Source: Ktedonobacter racemifer DSM 44963
GTDB taxonomy: Bacteria > Chloroflexota > Ktedonobacteria > Ktedonobacterales > Ktedonobacteraceae
Direction: 5' to 3'
DNA: 64,000 nt
Assembly (NCBI RefSeq): GCF_000178855.1
Contig: NZ_ADVG01000002.1
Coordinates: forward strand, 2,356,001-2,420,000
Each line of letters starts with the position of its first letter. The stretch's first letter is position 1. The notes beneath the pieces are model-generated. The model did not search any database. It was not told the origin of the DNA and saw only the letters and a list, made by a program, of their open reading frames with translations. Both the position numbers and the translations under genes were made by a program. Of this stretch, positions 1 through 8,588 are shown piece by piece.

Positions 1-1129
1 CACGGTTGGCGATGACGGTCTGGGCGGCCTCGCGCAGTCCCGAGACGGCTGTAGGCGCATCCAGGTCGTTCTCCATGGCCTGCTGGAAGAGGGCACGCAC
101 CTGCGCATCTTCGCCATGGCTCTCCTCACCCACAAGGCGACGCACCTGCTTGAAGAGTTCAATCGTCTCTTGCGCCTTGCTCAGATCCTCGGGTGTGCAT
201 TCCCAGGGCTGGCGATAGTGATGGCTCTGGAGCGTCACGCGGATCACATCTGGCGAATAGGTCTTGAGCAGGTTGCTGATCAGCGTCAGGTTGCCCAGCG
301 ATTTGCTCATCTTCTCTCCATCCTGATATACCATGCCAGTGTGCATCCAGAACTGGCTGAAGGGCTTCTTGCCGGTGTAGTGTTCGGATTGCGCAATCTC
401 GCAGGTGTGATGGGGGAAGGCCAGGTCGGCGCCGCCGCCATGGATGTCGATCTGCTGACCCAGGTGGCGAATCGACATGGCGCTACACTCTATGTGCCAG
501 CCGGGACGTCCCGGACCCCAGGGGCTGGGCCACGCGGGCTCGCCTGGTGCCTGGGCCTGCCAGAGCACGAAGTCCAGGGGATCATGCTTGCGCTTATCCT
601 CGGGGAAGTTACCGCGCTCATTGGCGACGTCGAGCATCGACTGGTAGTCATTGAGGCCAATCGCGCGCCCAAGGGTGCCGAAGTCGGGGTCCTGCTTTAC
701 ACTATAGAAGACGCAACCCTCGCTCACATAGGCCAGGCCCTTCTCAACGAGGTCCTGCACGATCTCGACGATATCAGGAATGGCATCGGTGGCGCGTGCG
801 TAGACATCGGGGCGACGTACGTTCAGAGCGTCCATGTCGCCCAGGAAGCGGGCCGTCTCGCGGCGTCCCAGTTCGTCCCAGGCCATATTCAGCTCACGGG
901 CCTTACGCAATACATCGTCATCGATGTCGGTCACATTCTGTACGTAGCGCACGGTGATCCCCTGTGCCTCCAGGTACCGAATGAGCGTATCAAAGGATAC
1001 ATAGGTAAAGGCATGCCCCAGGTGGGTTGTATCGTATGGAGTGACGCCACATACATAGAGGGTGGCCAGGCCTTGCTTAAGCGGGGTAAAGGGGTCAATG
1101 GATTGGGTCAGCGTATTAAATAGCTTCAT
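1..1129 (-). CDS. Cysteinyl-tRNA synthetase / MshC-like cysteine ligase (3' end outside window)
   Basis: Class I aminoacyl-tRNA-synthetase fold enzyme that activates cysteine with ATP. The reading frame is open from the ATG at 1129 to the window edge (376 codons). Visible are VCGVTPYDTTHLGHAFTY near residue 27 (HIGH-type signature as HLGH), a GRPGWHIECSAMS zinc/cysteine-binding segment, FPHHTCEIAQ and KMSKSLGNL. Several stretches (TPYDTTHLGHA, the PGEPAWPSPWGPGRPGW segment, DIHGGGADLAFPHH) resemble actinobacterial MshC, which joins cysteine to GlcN-inositol in mycothiol synthesis, more than ordinary CysS. The Glu of the CysS HHENE motif is kept (HHTCE), as in tRNA synthetases. The start has AGGAG 6 bases upstream and overlaps the end of tatD by 14 bp, suggesting coupled translation. 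Whether it charges tRNA depends on the missing C-terminal domain. Confidence 0.85.
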   Translation of the reverse strand, partial: MKLFNTLTQSIDPFTPLKQGLATLYVCGVTPYDTTHLGHAFTYVSFDTLIRYLEAQGITVRYVQNVTDIDDDVLRKARELNMAWDELGRRETARFLGDMDALNVRRPDVYARATDAIPDIVEIVQDLVEKGLAYVSEGCVFYSVKQDPDFGTLGRAIGLNDYQSMLDVANERGNFPEDKRKHDPLDFVLWQAQAPGEPAWPSPWGPGRPGWHIECSAMSIRHLGQQIDIHGGGADLAFPHHTCEIAQSEHYTGKKPFSQFWMHTGMVYQDGEKMSKSLGNLTLISNLLKTYSPDVIRVTLQSHHYRQPWECTPEDLSKAQETIELFKQVRRLVGEESHGEDAQVRALFQQAMENDLDAPTAVSGLREAAQTVIANR

Positions 1130-1904
1130 CTATAGCTCCTAGAGAGAACAGGCGAATAGCGTTCTGTGTGGTGATTTGAGCGATTTCCTCAAGCGTCATG
1201 TCGCGAATATCAGCAAGTTTCTGCGCCGTGTGCCTGACAAAGAGGGGCTCGTTACGCCTCCCTTTCTCTGGCTTGGGAATGAGATAAGGGCTGTCCGTCT
1301 CCACCATCACTCGGTCCAGGGGAACCATACGCGCCACTTCGGGCAGCTCATTTCCCTGTTTGGTGAGAGGACCCGCGAAAGAGAGGACAAAGCCGGGGAA
1401 GCTGGTCAGGCACTCCTCAGCTTGCTTAACCGTTCCAGAGAAACAGTGGAAGACACCACGCAGCCCCTTACCATGGACCTGCAACAGCTCTACCACATCC
1501 TCATGTGAATCGCGCACATGAATGATACAGGGCAGGTCATACTGACGGGCCAGCTCCAGGTGGGCACAGAAAACCTCGCGTTGAATATCACGAGGGGTGA
1601 GCATACGAAAATAGTCCAGCCCGAACTCGCCGATGGCGACGACTTCTGGCTCGCTGGTCATTTCACGTAGCTCAGCCTCTACCGCAGGCGTATAGGTCTG
1701 GGCATCGTGCGGATGCACACCCACGCCCGCGAAGATCACACCTGAATGCTCCTTCGCGAGTTGGAGCGCCGCCCGGCTGGATGCCAGGTCACAGCCCGGA
1801 TCGATCATGCGTGTCACGCCACCCTCGATGGCGCGCTGAATAACCGCTTCACGATCCTCCTGAAAGCGGGACATATCAATATGCGTATGGCTGTCCGTAA
1901 GCAC
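1116..1904 (-). CDS. tatD: TatD family metal-dependent hydrolase
   Basis: TIM-barrel amidohydrolase-like metal-dependent DNase/hydrolase, cytosolic. The protein of 262 aa begins MLTDSHTHIDMSRF, giving the metal-binding HTH near the N terminus; AIGEFGLDYF, IIHVRDSHEDV, GVFHCFSGT and ETDSPYLIP are the other family metal/active-site motifs. I chose the GTG at 1904 because AAGGA lies 7 bases upstream and the length then fits the family (about 255-265 aa); an upstream GTG at 2045 would add 47 residues unlike TatD. The 3' end overlaps the start of the cysteine ligase gene, so the two are probably one operon. Confidence 0.92.
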   Translation of the reverse strand: MLTDSHTHIDMSRFQEDREAVIQRAIEGGVTRMIDPGCDLASSRAALQLAKEHSGVIFAGVGVHPHDAQTYTPAVEAELREMTSEPEVVAIGEFGLDYFRMLTPRDIQREVFCAHLELARQYDLPCIIHVRDSHEDVVELLQVHGKGLRGVFHCFSGTVKQAEECLTSFPGFVLSFAGPLTKQGNELPEVARMVPLDRVMVETDSPYLIPKPEKGRRNEPLFVRHTAQKLADIRDMTLEEIAQITTQNAIRLFSLGAIDEAI

Positions 1905-2415
1905 TCTCTGATCCTTCTCTCTTTCCCAAAATCCCTGTAGAGGGACTTCCTGATACACCAGAAACGTTGTAGGGTCCATGCTTGCATGGACATTCTCTGG
2001 TGCATCACGTACACAGACCCCCGGATATCTCGGGGAGAAGAGCACATAAAAATACGGGGCGCATCCTTACTATGATGACCGCCCCTCCATGCCCATCTCC
2101 TCGAAACACGTTCCCAGAAACTTGCTCTTCTATATAGAACACGCGAGGGTTCGATTCTATGCCCTCAACATGCTAGCATATCCCTTCTGGTATTTTGATC
2201 GGCCAAAACTTCAGCATTTGTAGTATACGTGGCCCCTTCTTGCACTGTCAAATAGCAGGTAGGCTGCTAGTAGTACTATCCAGAGGCACCTGAGAAAACC
2301 TCTTCCACTTTTTCCCCCACCAAAATCAAGTTACGGGGCCCACGTCTTTTCTCAGCAAAAAGATGCAGGTTCACAAATAAATTCTCCACAGCAGTCAGAA
2401 TTTGTGCAGCCCTCC
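1905..2415. other. Intergenic region between tatD and dtd
   Basis: No convincing gene. It holds the upstream region of tatD, the short palindrome at 1974-1991 and otherwise AT-richer sequence. I see no clear promoter or RNA gene in it. Confidence 0.5.
1974..1991. repeat. Dispersed palindrome GTCCATGC-tt-GCATGGAC, copy 1
   Basis: An 8-bp inverted repeat with a 2-base centre. The same 18-mer, read on the other strand, occurs at 40088-40105 and 44283-44300. All three share a flank of the form GTARGGTCCATGC. This copy lies in the tatD leader; the other two directly follow gene ends. Confidence 0.8.
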
Positions 2416-2862
2416 CTACAGCTCCGCACTATCCAGCCAGATGGTCACCGGCCCATCATTGCAGAGCTGCACCTGCATATGCGCACCAAAGACGCCACCC
2501 GCCACCTTCACGCCATAGCCCACGACGCCTTCTTTAAAACGCTCCACCAGGGGTTCAGCAATTGCGGGCGGCGCGGCATTTGTATAGCTCGGGCGCCGTC
2601 CCTTGCGCGCGTCTGCGTAGAGCGTAAACTGCGAGACCACCAGGGCCTCGCCCTTCACGTCCAATAATGAGCGGTTCATCTTCCCCTCGGCATCCCCAAA
2701 TATCCTTAGATTCACAATCTTCTCGACCAGCATCTTGACCTGGGCCTCGCCATCTCCCTGGCCCACGCCCAGCAAGATCAGCAAGCCTCCGCCGATCTCA
2801 CCCACTACCTCTCCCTCAACTGTCACGCTCGCCTGGCTGACACGCTGTAGTAATGCTCGCAT
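2416..2862 (-). CDS. dtd: D-aminoacyl-tRNA deacylase
   Basis: Hydrolyses D-amino acids wrongly attached to tRNA, a chiral proofreading step in translation; works as a cytosolic homodimer. The 148-aa length is typical. Visible are the N terminus MRALLQRVSQASVTV, the catalytic SQFTLYAD motif (about residue 78) and the NDGPVTIW motif near the C terminus, which together form the active site. The ATG at 2862 has GAGG 5 bases upstream. The gene stands alone between the tatD leader and a kinase gene on the same strand. Confidence 0.96.
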   Translation of the reverse strand: MRALLQRVSQASVTVEGEVVGEIGGGLLILLGVGQGDGEAQVKMLVEKIVNLRIFGDAEGKMNRSLLDVKGEALVVSQFTLYADARKGRRPSYTNAAPPAIAEPLVERFKEGVVGYGVKVAGGVFGAHMQVQLCNDGPVTIWLDSAEL

Positions 2863-2985
2863 AGCTACCTCACTTCGTTATTTATAACTGCGTCACTTCT
2901 CTCTAGAAGGTGTTCTCAGCGTCTGCGACGCGAGCCACGTAGTGGCGAGGAATCCTGCCTACATGGGCGATGTCATTGCTTCTAA

Positions 2986-3891
2986 CTACTGCATATACTC
3001 GCGCAGACGCTTGATGCTCCAGCTATACGCGGCGGGATCGAGTAGCTTACAGTCAGAGAGGAGCAGGCTATAATACACTCCATATATACGTATCGCGGTA
3101 AGGATTTCTGGGCCATATAGCGCTAGGGCCTGCTGGGTCAGAGAGGCAATCTCTTGAGGCGTTACATACTCATAGAGGTCAAGAAACATTACTGCGCCAG
3201 CGATATCCATAAGATGATCGCCCACCACGCTCCACCAACTGACATCGAGTACTGCGGAGATCTCTAGTTCATCGTCGACCAGCACATTACCAAAGAAATA
3301 GTCTCCATGCACAAAGTTTTTCTCGGGAGTATCTGGTGCATTCTCGATATCCTGGAAAAACTTCTCTAACAAACGTGCGACATCGATACCCTCCTGGCGC
3401 AGATCATCCTGTGTTTGTGGCAATTTAAGTGGGGCCGTTTCGCGCAGAAACTTTCTCCAGCTCTGATATGGTACTGGCGACGGTCCTGGGGCATGAAAGA
3501 TGCTTCCATATGGTTGTGTAGGGAGAACCACCCCTTGCAAGTGTCTTACAGCCTCAAGATAATTAGACAGCAGACGCTGCCTCTCGTACATCTGTAGCTG
3601 AGCATAAACCGCGCTAATAGGCCTGCCTGCTAGCTTTTTCTCTATAAGATAGACTGTACCCTCGTGTGACTCAATAGCATAAATTTCTGGCACCGCGAAA
3701 GGGAGATGATGGGTGGACAACCATGTATAGATAGAGCACAGATGGTCCAGGTTATCCTGCTCGACCGGTCCTTTATAGATCTTGACCACCTTGTCCGCAG
3801 TATAGTCATAAGTCTGGCTCTCAGAACCTTCGCCAAGCAAAACTGGCCCTTTAATACCAAGGATGGAGAATATTTCTTGCTGTATAGTCAT
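2986..3891 (-). CDS. Phosphotransferase (APH/choline kinase fold) protein
   Basis: Small-molecule kinase of the aminoglycoside phosphotransferase/choline kinase superfamily, 301 aa; substrate unknown. The catalytic loop is HGDYFFGNVLVDD (HGDxxxxN) near residue 195, followed by the metal-binding VLDVSWWSVVGD segment in place of the usual IDWE. The N-lobe has GEGSESQTYDY and VVKIYKG, the latter giving the ATP-binding lysine. The family includes antibiotic kinases, but nothing nearby points to resistance. A long palindrome follows its upstream side at 3944-4011. Confidence 0.8.
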   Translation of the reverse strand: MTIQQEIFSILGIKGPVLLGEGSESQTYDYTADKVVKIYKGPVEQDNLDHLCSIYTWLSTHHLPFAVPEIYAIESHEGTVYLIEKKLAGRPISAVYAQLQMYERQRLLSNYLEAVRHLQGVVLPTQPYGSIFHAPGPSPVPYQSWRKFLRETAPLKLPQTQDDLRQEGIDVARLLEKFFQDIENAPDTPEKNFVHGDYFFGNVLVDDELEISAVLDVSWWSVVGDHLMDIAGAVMFLDLYEYVTPQEIASLTQQALALYGPEILTAIRIYGVYYSLLLSDCKLLDPAAYSWSIKRLREYMQ

Positions 3892-3943
3892 CTACGCATT
3901 TCACCTCTTCTTCCAGCGATAGGCAAAAGGCCGAGCCTTACGA

Positions 3944-4011
3944 CTAAAGCACGCGCTTACATATCATGGAACGACATGCTCCGTACTATGATATGTAAGC
4001 GCGTGCTTTAG
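3944..4011. repeat. Palindromic repeat, CTAAAGCACGCG family (full two-arm copy)
   Basis: Perfect 24-bp arms (3944-3967 and 3988-4011) around a 20-base loop. The arm CTAAAGCACGCG[C/T]CTACATATCAT recurs at 29467-29500, 35357-35390, 53695-53825 and, with an insert, 58168-58240. It sits upstream of the kinase gene at 2986-3891 and beyond the 3' end of tnpB. Confidence 0.85.
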
Positions 4012-4108
4012 CAGCGCAGCCCCAGCAGCTTCGTTCGGATGGCACATTGTCTGATTATTTCCTTACAGTATCTTAAAATGATGACACCTATGCCTAGAAG
4101 TCATCCGT

Positions 4109-4675
4109 TCAGACGGCCAGCCGTCTGGGGAGAACTGCGGCTCCCGCTACTCCTCGCCCCACTTGCAAAGGGTCGGAGTTACTTTTGCGTAAGATGTTAT
4201 ACGATCCGTTGATGTCGGCATGAAGGAGGCGTCCATCCCTGGCGCGATACCAACTGCGAGCCACACGCTTGCCTGAGAACACTGGCTTTTCAGCAGCGTT
4301 GGCCTCATAGGTTGGGATGGGGTCGTCGTCCAGAAAGCTGGCCTTGCTGGTGTAGCTTTCTTCTTGAAGGATGACCCTGATCCCAACCAGGTGCGCTTTG
4401 TAGGTCAATTGCTCAAGAAAGCGAGCATGGGGAAGCTGCACAAACTGCTGATTGTTCTTGCGCCCCATGCTCACCTCCTGTTTCCACAAGGGATTCTTGC
4501 CAATCACCAGCGTTCCGATGCCTTCGCCCACCAAGAGATCAATAATCCGACGGCTAGCCGTGTGCAGATACGCATCCACACGGCGATTGCGCTTCGTCGT
4601 CACACGATCCAGCTGGCGCGAGGTATATCGGTTCTCATGCGCGAGGCGTTGCTGCTGCTTGGCGCGCTCTTTGTT
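4109..4675 (-). pseudogene. tnpB: tnpB C-terminal exon (IS200/IS605-type, RuvC half)
   Basis: Second half of a TnpB RNA-guided nuclease gene, separated from its first half at 7096-7764 by the group II intron. The encoded segment starts NKERAKQQQ and contains LVIGKNPLWKQEV, LQEESYTSKASF with the RuvC-II glutamate, and HADINGSYNILRK with the RuvC-III aspartate. Joining codon TAC at 7096-7098 directly to AAC at 4673-4675 gives the family-like sequence SLNQCYNKERAK, so the intron edge fits exactly. The stop codon lies in a terminal hairpin at 4110-4127. This exon is intact, but exon 1 has two frame changes, so the gene is scored as broken. Confidence 0.85.
4110..4127 (-). repeat. Hairpin at the likely right end of the IS element
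   Basis: CAGACGGCCAGCCGTCTG, an 8-bp inverted repeat with a 2-base centre, overlaps the tnpB stop codon. IS200/IS605 elements end in such subterminal hairpins, and the guide RNA of TnpB normally spans this region. No tnpA gene was seen. Confidence 0.55.
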
Positions 4676-4682
4676 GTTAAAA

Positions 4683-6480
4683 CTAAGCATGAGTGTCACC
4701 ACTCCTACTCGTCTTCAAAACCGTGCTTGACAGTTTCCCGTCACACGGCTCCTCAGTAACATGGCCTTTGTCGTAGGTACCGTTGGCCTTTTTCGAGTGG
4801 CGCTCGTCGTGGCAATGACGATGGAGAGCGAACTTGTTGCTCAATTCCTCTCCGCCTCCTTCACTTTTCGGGGTAATGTGATCGATCTCTATGAGGTCTT
4901 CATCTTTGAAGTACAGTCCACACCAACGGCATTTTCCCTCTTGCTTCTGTAAAAGTTTTGCTTTAACTCCGTTAAGAAGCGGGTGTTTCTTGAGTCGCTG
5001 GCTCCAGTAAAGAAGATTTCCGTCATATGGGCTGGCAGTTCCTTTCACTTTTACATGACGCCGGATGTATGTTTGTTGGTGGTTTCGTAGTTGTAGGTCG
5101 GGGGTTCGGAAGATCCATCCCTTTCCTTCATCCACTTTCCAATACTTTTGCATAATCCAGTGTCGATTTTTGTTTGGGTGCCTGCGATTCGCCCATCTTT
5201 CCAATTGTCGAAAAAGTACCATGTCGCAGTGCTTGAATGCCCTTCTTGCACAGATGCTTCGGTAGTAGTTTGCCCATCCGTAAATGACCGGGTTCAACTC
5301 TTTAATGAGCTTTTCCTGTTTCATGCTCCGGTGCTCTGCTACCAGACGATGCGTTTCTTTCACATGGTGCGCAATCGCTTCCTTACTGGGTCTGATGAGT
5401 GTCTTGAAGCCAAGTGGTTGACCATTAGGCCGCTTTCCGGTGTGTGTTTTCCCCATCGGATACTGGCGTATGGTGAAACCAAGGAAATCAAATCCCGTTT
5501 TTTCCCTGATATTCCATCAAGGTGTGCGTGATCCGTGTCTTGCTCGGCTTGAGTTCTAGTCCAATGCGCTGTAACCATTCCGAAAGGATTTCTTTTGCTT
5601 TTTCGACGCCTTCGAGCTTGGGATGGAAAACCACCAGATCATCGGCGTAGCGGACAAATTTGGGTCGTCCCTCCTTCCACCGGTAGGCCGCTATCAAGTC
5701 CGTTTCCATACCATGAAGCGCGATATTCATAAGTAATGGTGAGATGACTCCCCCCTGCGGGGTTCCTTTCCGGGTCTCGTCAAATATGCCATTATCAATG
5801 ATTCCCGCTTTGAGCCAAGCTTTCACAAGCAGCCTTACTGCGGGATAGGTGTCGAGTTTGGCGAGAAGTGCCTGATGATCAATATGATCAAATGCTCCTT
5901 TAATATCGGCATCCAGGACATACTTTGCCTGTGTGCAGATATTGGTGTGAATGGTTTGAATTGCATCATGACAGGAACGTCCAGGGCGGAAACCAAAGCT
6001 ATTGGGTTCAAATTTGGCTTCCCATTGTGGCTCTAAAGCGAACTTTACGAGGCACTGGTGCGAGCGATCTCGCATGATGGGAATCCCCAAGGGTCTTTTC
6101 TCATCCTTTCCAGGCTTGGGAATATAGATCCTTCGCACTGGTTGGGGTTTGTATTGAGACCATTGCTTGGGGTGGATTTGTTCAGCCAGAGTGAAACGCT
6201 GGGCCGGTTTGACTGATTTTACTCCGTCAATGCCTGCTGTGCGTTTTCCCTGGTTGTCTTGGGTCACTCGTCGAACCGCTAAAAGCCTTGTCGCTCTGGA
6301 TTTCATCAGAAGTTTCTGTAGTTTGTGGACTGCTCTTGTGTTGCCACGGCTCTCGGCTTTGAAGATGCGCTTTTGTAGGCGGTAAACATGCTGCTCGAGC
6401 TTGCGCCAGGGCAGCTTGTTCCAACTTTCACTCTCAGGGTCAGGTGGTAGCTTGATCTTGGGTGCCTTCGTTTTCACCAT
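4683..6480 (-). pseudogene. ltrA: Group II intron-encoded reverse transcriptase/maturase with HNH domain, one frameshift
   Basis: The protein splices and mobilises its intron. 5488-6480 gives the reverse transcriptase: IYIPKPGKDEKRPLGIP, NSFGFRPGRSCHDAIQ, GTPQGGVISPLL and the catalytic FVRYADDLVVF. It stops at EYQGKNGI. The downstream frame at 4683-5456 continues with QYPMGKTHTGKR, the maturase X domain (VIYGWANYYR) and an HNH endonuclease (CRWCGLYF, EIDHITPKSEGG, HRHCHDERHS). The two frames join if one base is removed from the six-A run at 5498-5503 (plus coordinates), which restores GFDFLGFTIRQ. A canonical -1 slip at this AAAAAAC would enter the wrong frame. So the gene is either newly broken or the read carries a homopolymer error. 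Confidence 0.9.
4715..4751 (-). ncRNA. Group II intron domain V
   Basis: On the minus strand GAGCCGTGTGACGGGAAACT continues GTCAAGCACGGTTTTGA: a stem GAGCCGTG/CACGGTTT, a bulge, and an inner GACGG-GAAA-CTGTC hairpin with GNRA tetraloop. This is the catalytic core of the ribozyme, 39 nt before the 3' splice site, the correct distance for domain VI. Confidence 0.85.
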
Positions 6481-7095
6481 ACTACTCGTTTCTCTTCATT
6501 CCATGTTACCGTGCCTACGTCAGCATATCCTGGGCATTACCCCAGGCATTGGCTTTTTAGGCAATCCTTCTCGGAGGCAGCTTGCGGATGGTTTCCTGCT
6601 CATCGTATCGACCTCCAATGAGAGCGTACCTTCGAGTTACTCCGTTCCGATTATCTGTTTTGCGCTGCCGTAGGTTTGTGCTATCCACCGGGTACGCTAG
6701 TGAGTGAGGCAGGGTATCACTACACTACCCTTTCACTTTCTCCATTGTTTCGCAGATTGGTACCTTACCTTTTGGTCAAGTCTATCAGCCTGTTTGACTT
6801 GTTCAACCTAACGATGGTTCCGTTGCACATTCGCGTTATTCATTCTGTTGAATGAACTGCTAACCATAGCCGCCTGACTCGGAGATGGGTCTGCTTCAGA
6901 CTAGCAGTTTCCTCTCCTGGATACCCGCTTTACGGATTGAGGACCAGTCGCTACCGTAGGGCATCGTCTTTCCGTGCTCACTTCACAGGTGAGGAATTGC
7001 ACCTCACGTCAGATAATCAGTTATCAAGACATTGATCAATGTCTTGCCAGCCTTCCCCTTACTTATCCAGCAAGTTTCGGCTGAACGGATCGCAC
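6481..7095 (-). ncRNA. Group II intron 5' ribozyme domains (I to III/IV base)
   Basis: No gene is expected here and none is convincing; this is the 5' structured part of the intron, from the GTGCG end to the start codon of the intron protein at 6480. Exon-binding sites would lie here but I did not assign them. Confidence 0.7.
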
Positions 7096-7764
7096 GTAGC
7101 ACTGATTGAGGCTTTTGAGGGGTTTGCCACTCACCAGACGAGGCACAAAGCCGGGCTTGTCGCTGGTGATGGCTGCGAGCACATTGACACCCACATCCAC
7201 GGCTGCTCGAAGCTGCGGGTTGACCGCAGCCGGTTGGATCTCCTGCTCATAGACGACCTCCACCATGTAGCCATCAGCGCGTGGAACGATGCGAACCTGC
7301 CGGATGGCTTCCCAGGTGATCTGAGTTGCGATCTCAATGGAAGTCCTGATGGGACGAGCTTGCCCGTGCGCTTGAATACCCTCTTGCCCAGGGCTTTTTT
7401 CTCGTAGATGAGCAGGAAACGGCCTTTGGTCTTGTCTTGATAGCCAGGGATCTTGGGGCGTCCTGTGAAGGCAGAGGGGTCTTCGCGATAGGCCTCCATC
7501 ACGCGCAAAAAAGCTGTCCCAATTGTGGTGAAGTTGAATGAGGATGGCATTACTGACTTTGCGCGGGAGGGCACAATAGGCCTCATGCTGTTTCAAGCGA
7601 TGGAAGATGGCAGCGTAGGGAAGATAGGTTTCCTCGTGAATGAAGGCTTGTCGGACGTGGTAATTGGCCTGGTTGTACAGGTTTTTAGAGGCAAAGGCCG
7701 CCCGATCAATGACGGCAAAGCGTGCATCATTCTGGCGAATGAGATGTCGTTCAACCAACTGCAC
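7096..7764 (-). pseudogene. tnpB: tnpB N-terminal exon, two compensating frame changes
   Basis: N-terminal half of TnpB, starting at GTG 7764 with AAGGAGG 6 bases upstream. It reads MQLVERHLIRQNDARFAV, then NLYNQANYHVRQAF and HHNWDSFF. One extra base in the six-T run (plus strand A7507-7512) shifts the frame; the expected VMEAYREDPSAFTGRPK and DKTKGRFLLIYEK follow in another frame, and a one-base loss near 7340 returns it to IEIATQITWEAIRQVRIVPR. The RuvC-I aspartate is in AAVDVGVNVLAAI. The exon ends SLNQCY at the intron edge. Decayed copy, or sequence error. Confidence 0.85.
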
Positions 7765-7954
7765 CTGGTGCCTCCTTCCATTCCAACAACACGTCCTTCG
7801 TGTCGGTGAACCTCGCTTGGTGTTTCACACAAGAACATTCTTTCTAACGAAACTCTACCAGAGACATCTCTATTTGTCAATATCTGGCATGAATCCTTGG
7901 AAACGTTTCTTACACTCCATTAGTAGCATCGTCCCACACTACCCACCACACCAA

Positions 7955-8500
7955 TCAGGACTCTTCTTCTGCCTGCTGGTTAGTTTGTCTGGCAGAGGGG
8001 GCGATATCGGCCTGTAGGCCTACGGCGATGGCGATGGAGAGTTGGGCCAGGTCGGCGATGCTGACGTCAAAGGCGCTCAAGCCTAGCTGCTGGGCGCGCA
8101 GCATGGCTGTCCCGTGCAGGCGAACGGTTGGACGCCCGCTACGCAACTGGACGACCTCCATTTCGCGCCACTTAACCCCATGCAGGCCCGTTCCCAAAGC
8201 CTTACTGATGGCCTCCTTGGCCGCGAAGCGTCCCGCCAACCGGGCAGGCTTATTGCGACACTGGAGCACCTCTTGCTCGGTAAAGACACGTTTGAGAAAG
8301 CGCTCACCGTGTTTCTCAAAGACCTTGCGTACCCGGTCAACCTCGATGATGTCGATGCCGACCGCGATATTGACACCCTGCGTGGGATGGAGCCCACCCG
8401 GCAGGCCAGCCTTGCCTGCGGGACCAAAGAGCCAATCGGGAATCTCGACACCAGGCTGGCGCACCAGGGGTGTAAATAAGAGTGGTTGCTCGTCGTCCAT
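7955..8500 (-). CDS. acpS: Holo-[acyl-carrier-protein] synthase with N-terminal extension
   Basis: Transfers 4'-phosphopantetheine from CoA to the serine of acyl carrier protein; needed for fatty acid synthesis. The 4'-phosphopantetheinyl transferase core begins around residue 45: VGIDIIEVDRVRKVFEKH (Mg-binding Asp), then FTEQEV, RLAGRFAAKEAISKALGTG (Mg-binding Glu) and the C-terminal VSIADLAQLSIAIAV. The protein is 181 aa, about 50 longer than usual because of a proline-rich N-terminal extension. I chose the ATG at 8500 (GGAAGG just upstream). It follows ugd by 88 bp on the same strand. Confidence 0.9.
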   Translation of the reverse strand: MDDEQPLLFTPLVRQPGVEIPDWLFGPAGKAGLPGGLHPTQGVNIAVGIDIIEVDRVRKVFEKHGERFLKRVFTEQEVLQCRNKPARLAGRFAAKEAISKALGTGLHGVKWREMEVVQLRSGRPTVRLHGTAMLRAQQLGLSAFDVSIADLAQLSIAIAVGLQADIAPSARQTNQQAEEES

Positions 8501-8588
8501 TAGGCCTTCCTTTGACAAAAAAGGAAGGCGCTAGGCGGCGCGACTTGTATATACGCCCGCTTAGTACCTACCTCTTACGCACTACTGT

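Larger units (their letters stand above)
4676..7095 (-). mobile_element. Group II intron inserted in tnpB
   Basis: A 2,420-nt bacterial group II intron. It begins GTGCGATCCG at 7095 (the conserved GUGYG 5' end), carries about 600 nt of ribozyme domains I-III in 6481-7095, an open reading frame for the intron-encoded protein, domain V at 4715-4751, and ends TTTTAAC at 4676. Removing these bases restores the tnpB reading frame across the splice. The intron lies in the sense orientation of tnpB, so splicing could in principle rebuild the host message. Class not assigned; the HNH domain points to an endonuclease-bearing class. Confidence 0.9.

Noticed and set aside
116..1123. 335-codon plus-strand frame
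   Set aside because: Shadow of the cysteine ligase on the minus strand, which shows clear HLGH and KMSKS motifs.
3706..4702. Several plus-strand frames of about 100-130 codons
   Set aside because: Antisense shadows of the kinase gene, palindrome and tnpB exon.
5496..5506. AAAAAAC slippery sequence as programmed -1 frameshift in the intron protein
   Set aside because: A -1 slip leads into a frame other than that of the maturase/HNH part; a +1 shift or loss of one A is needed.
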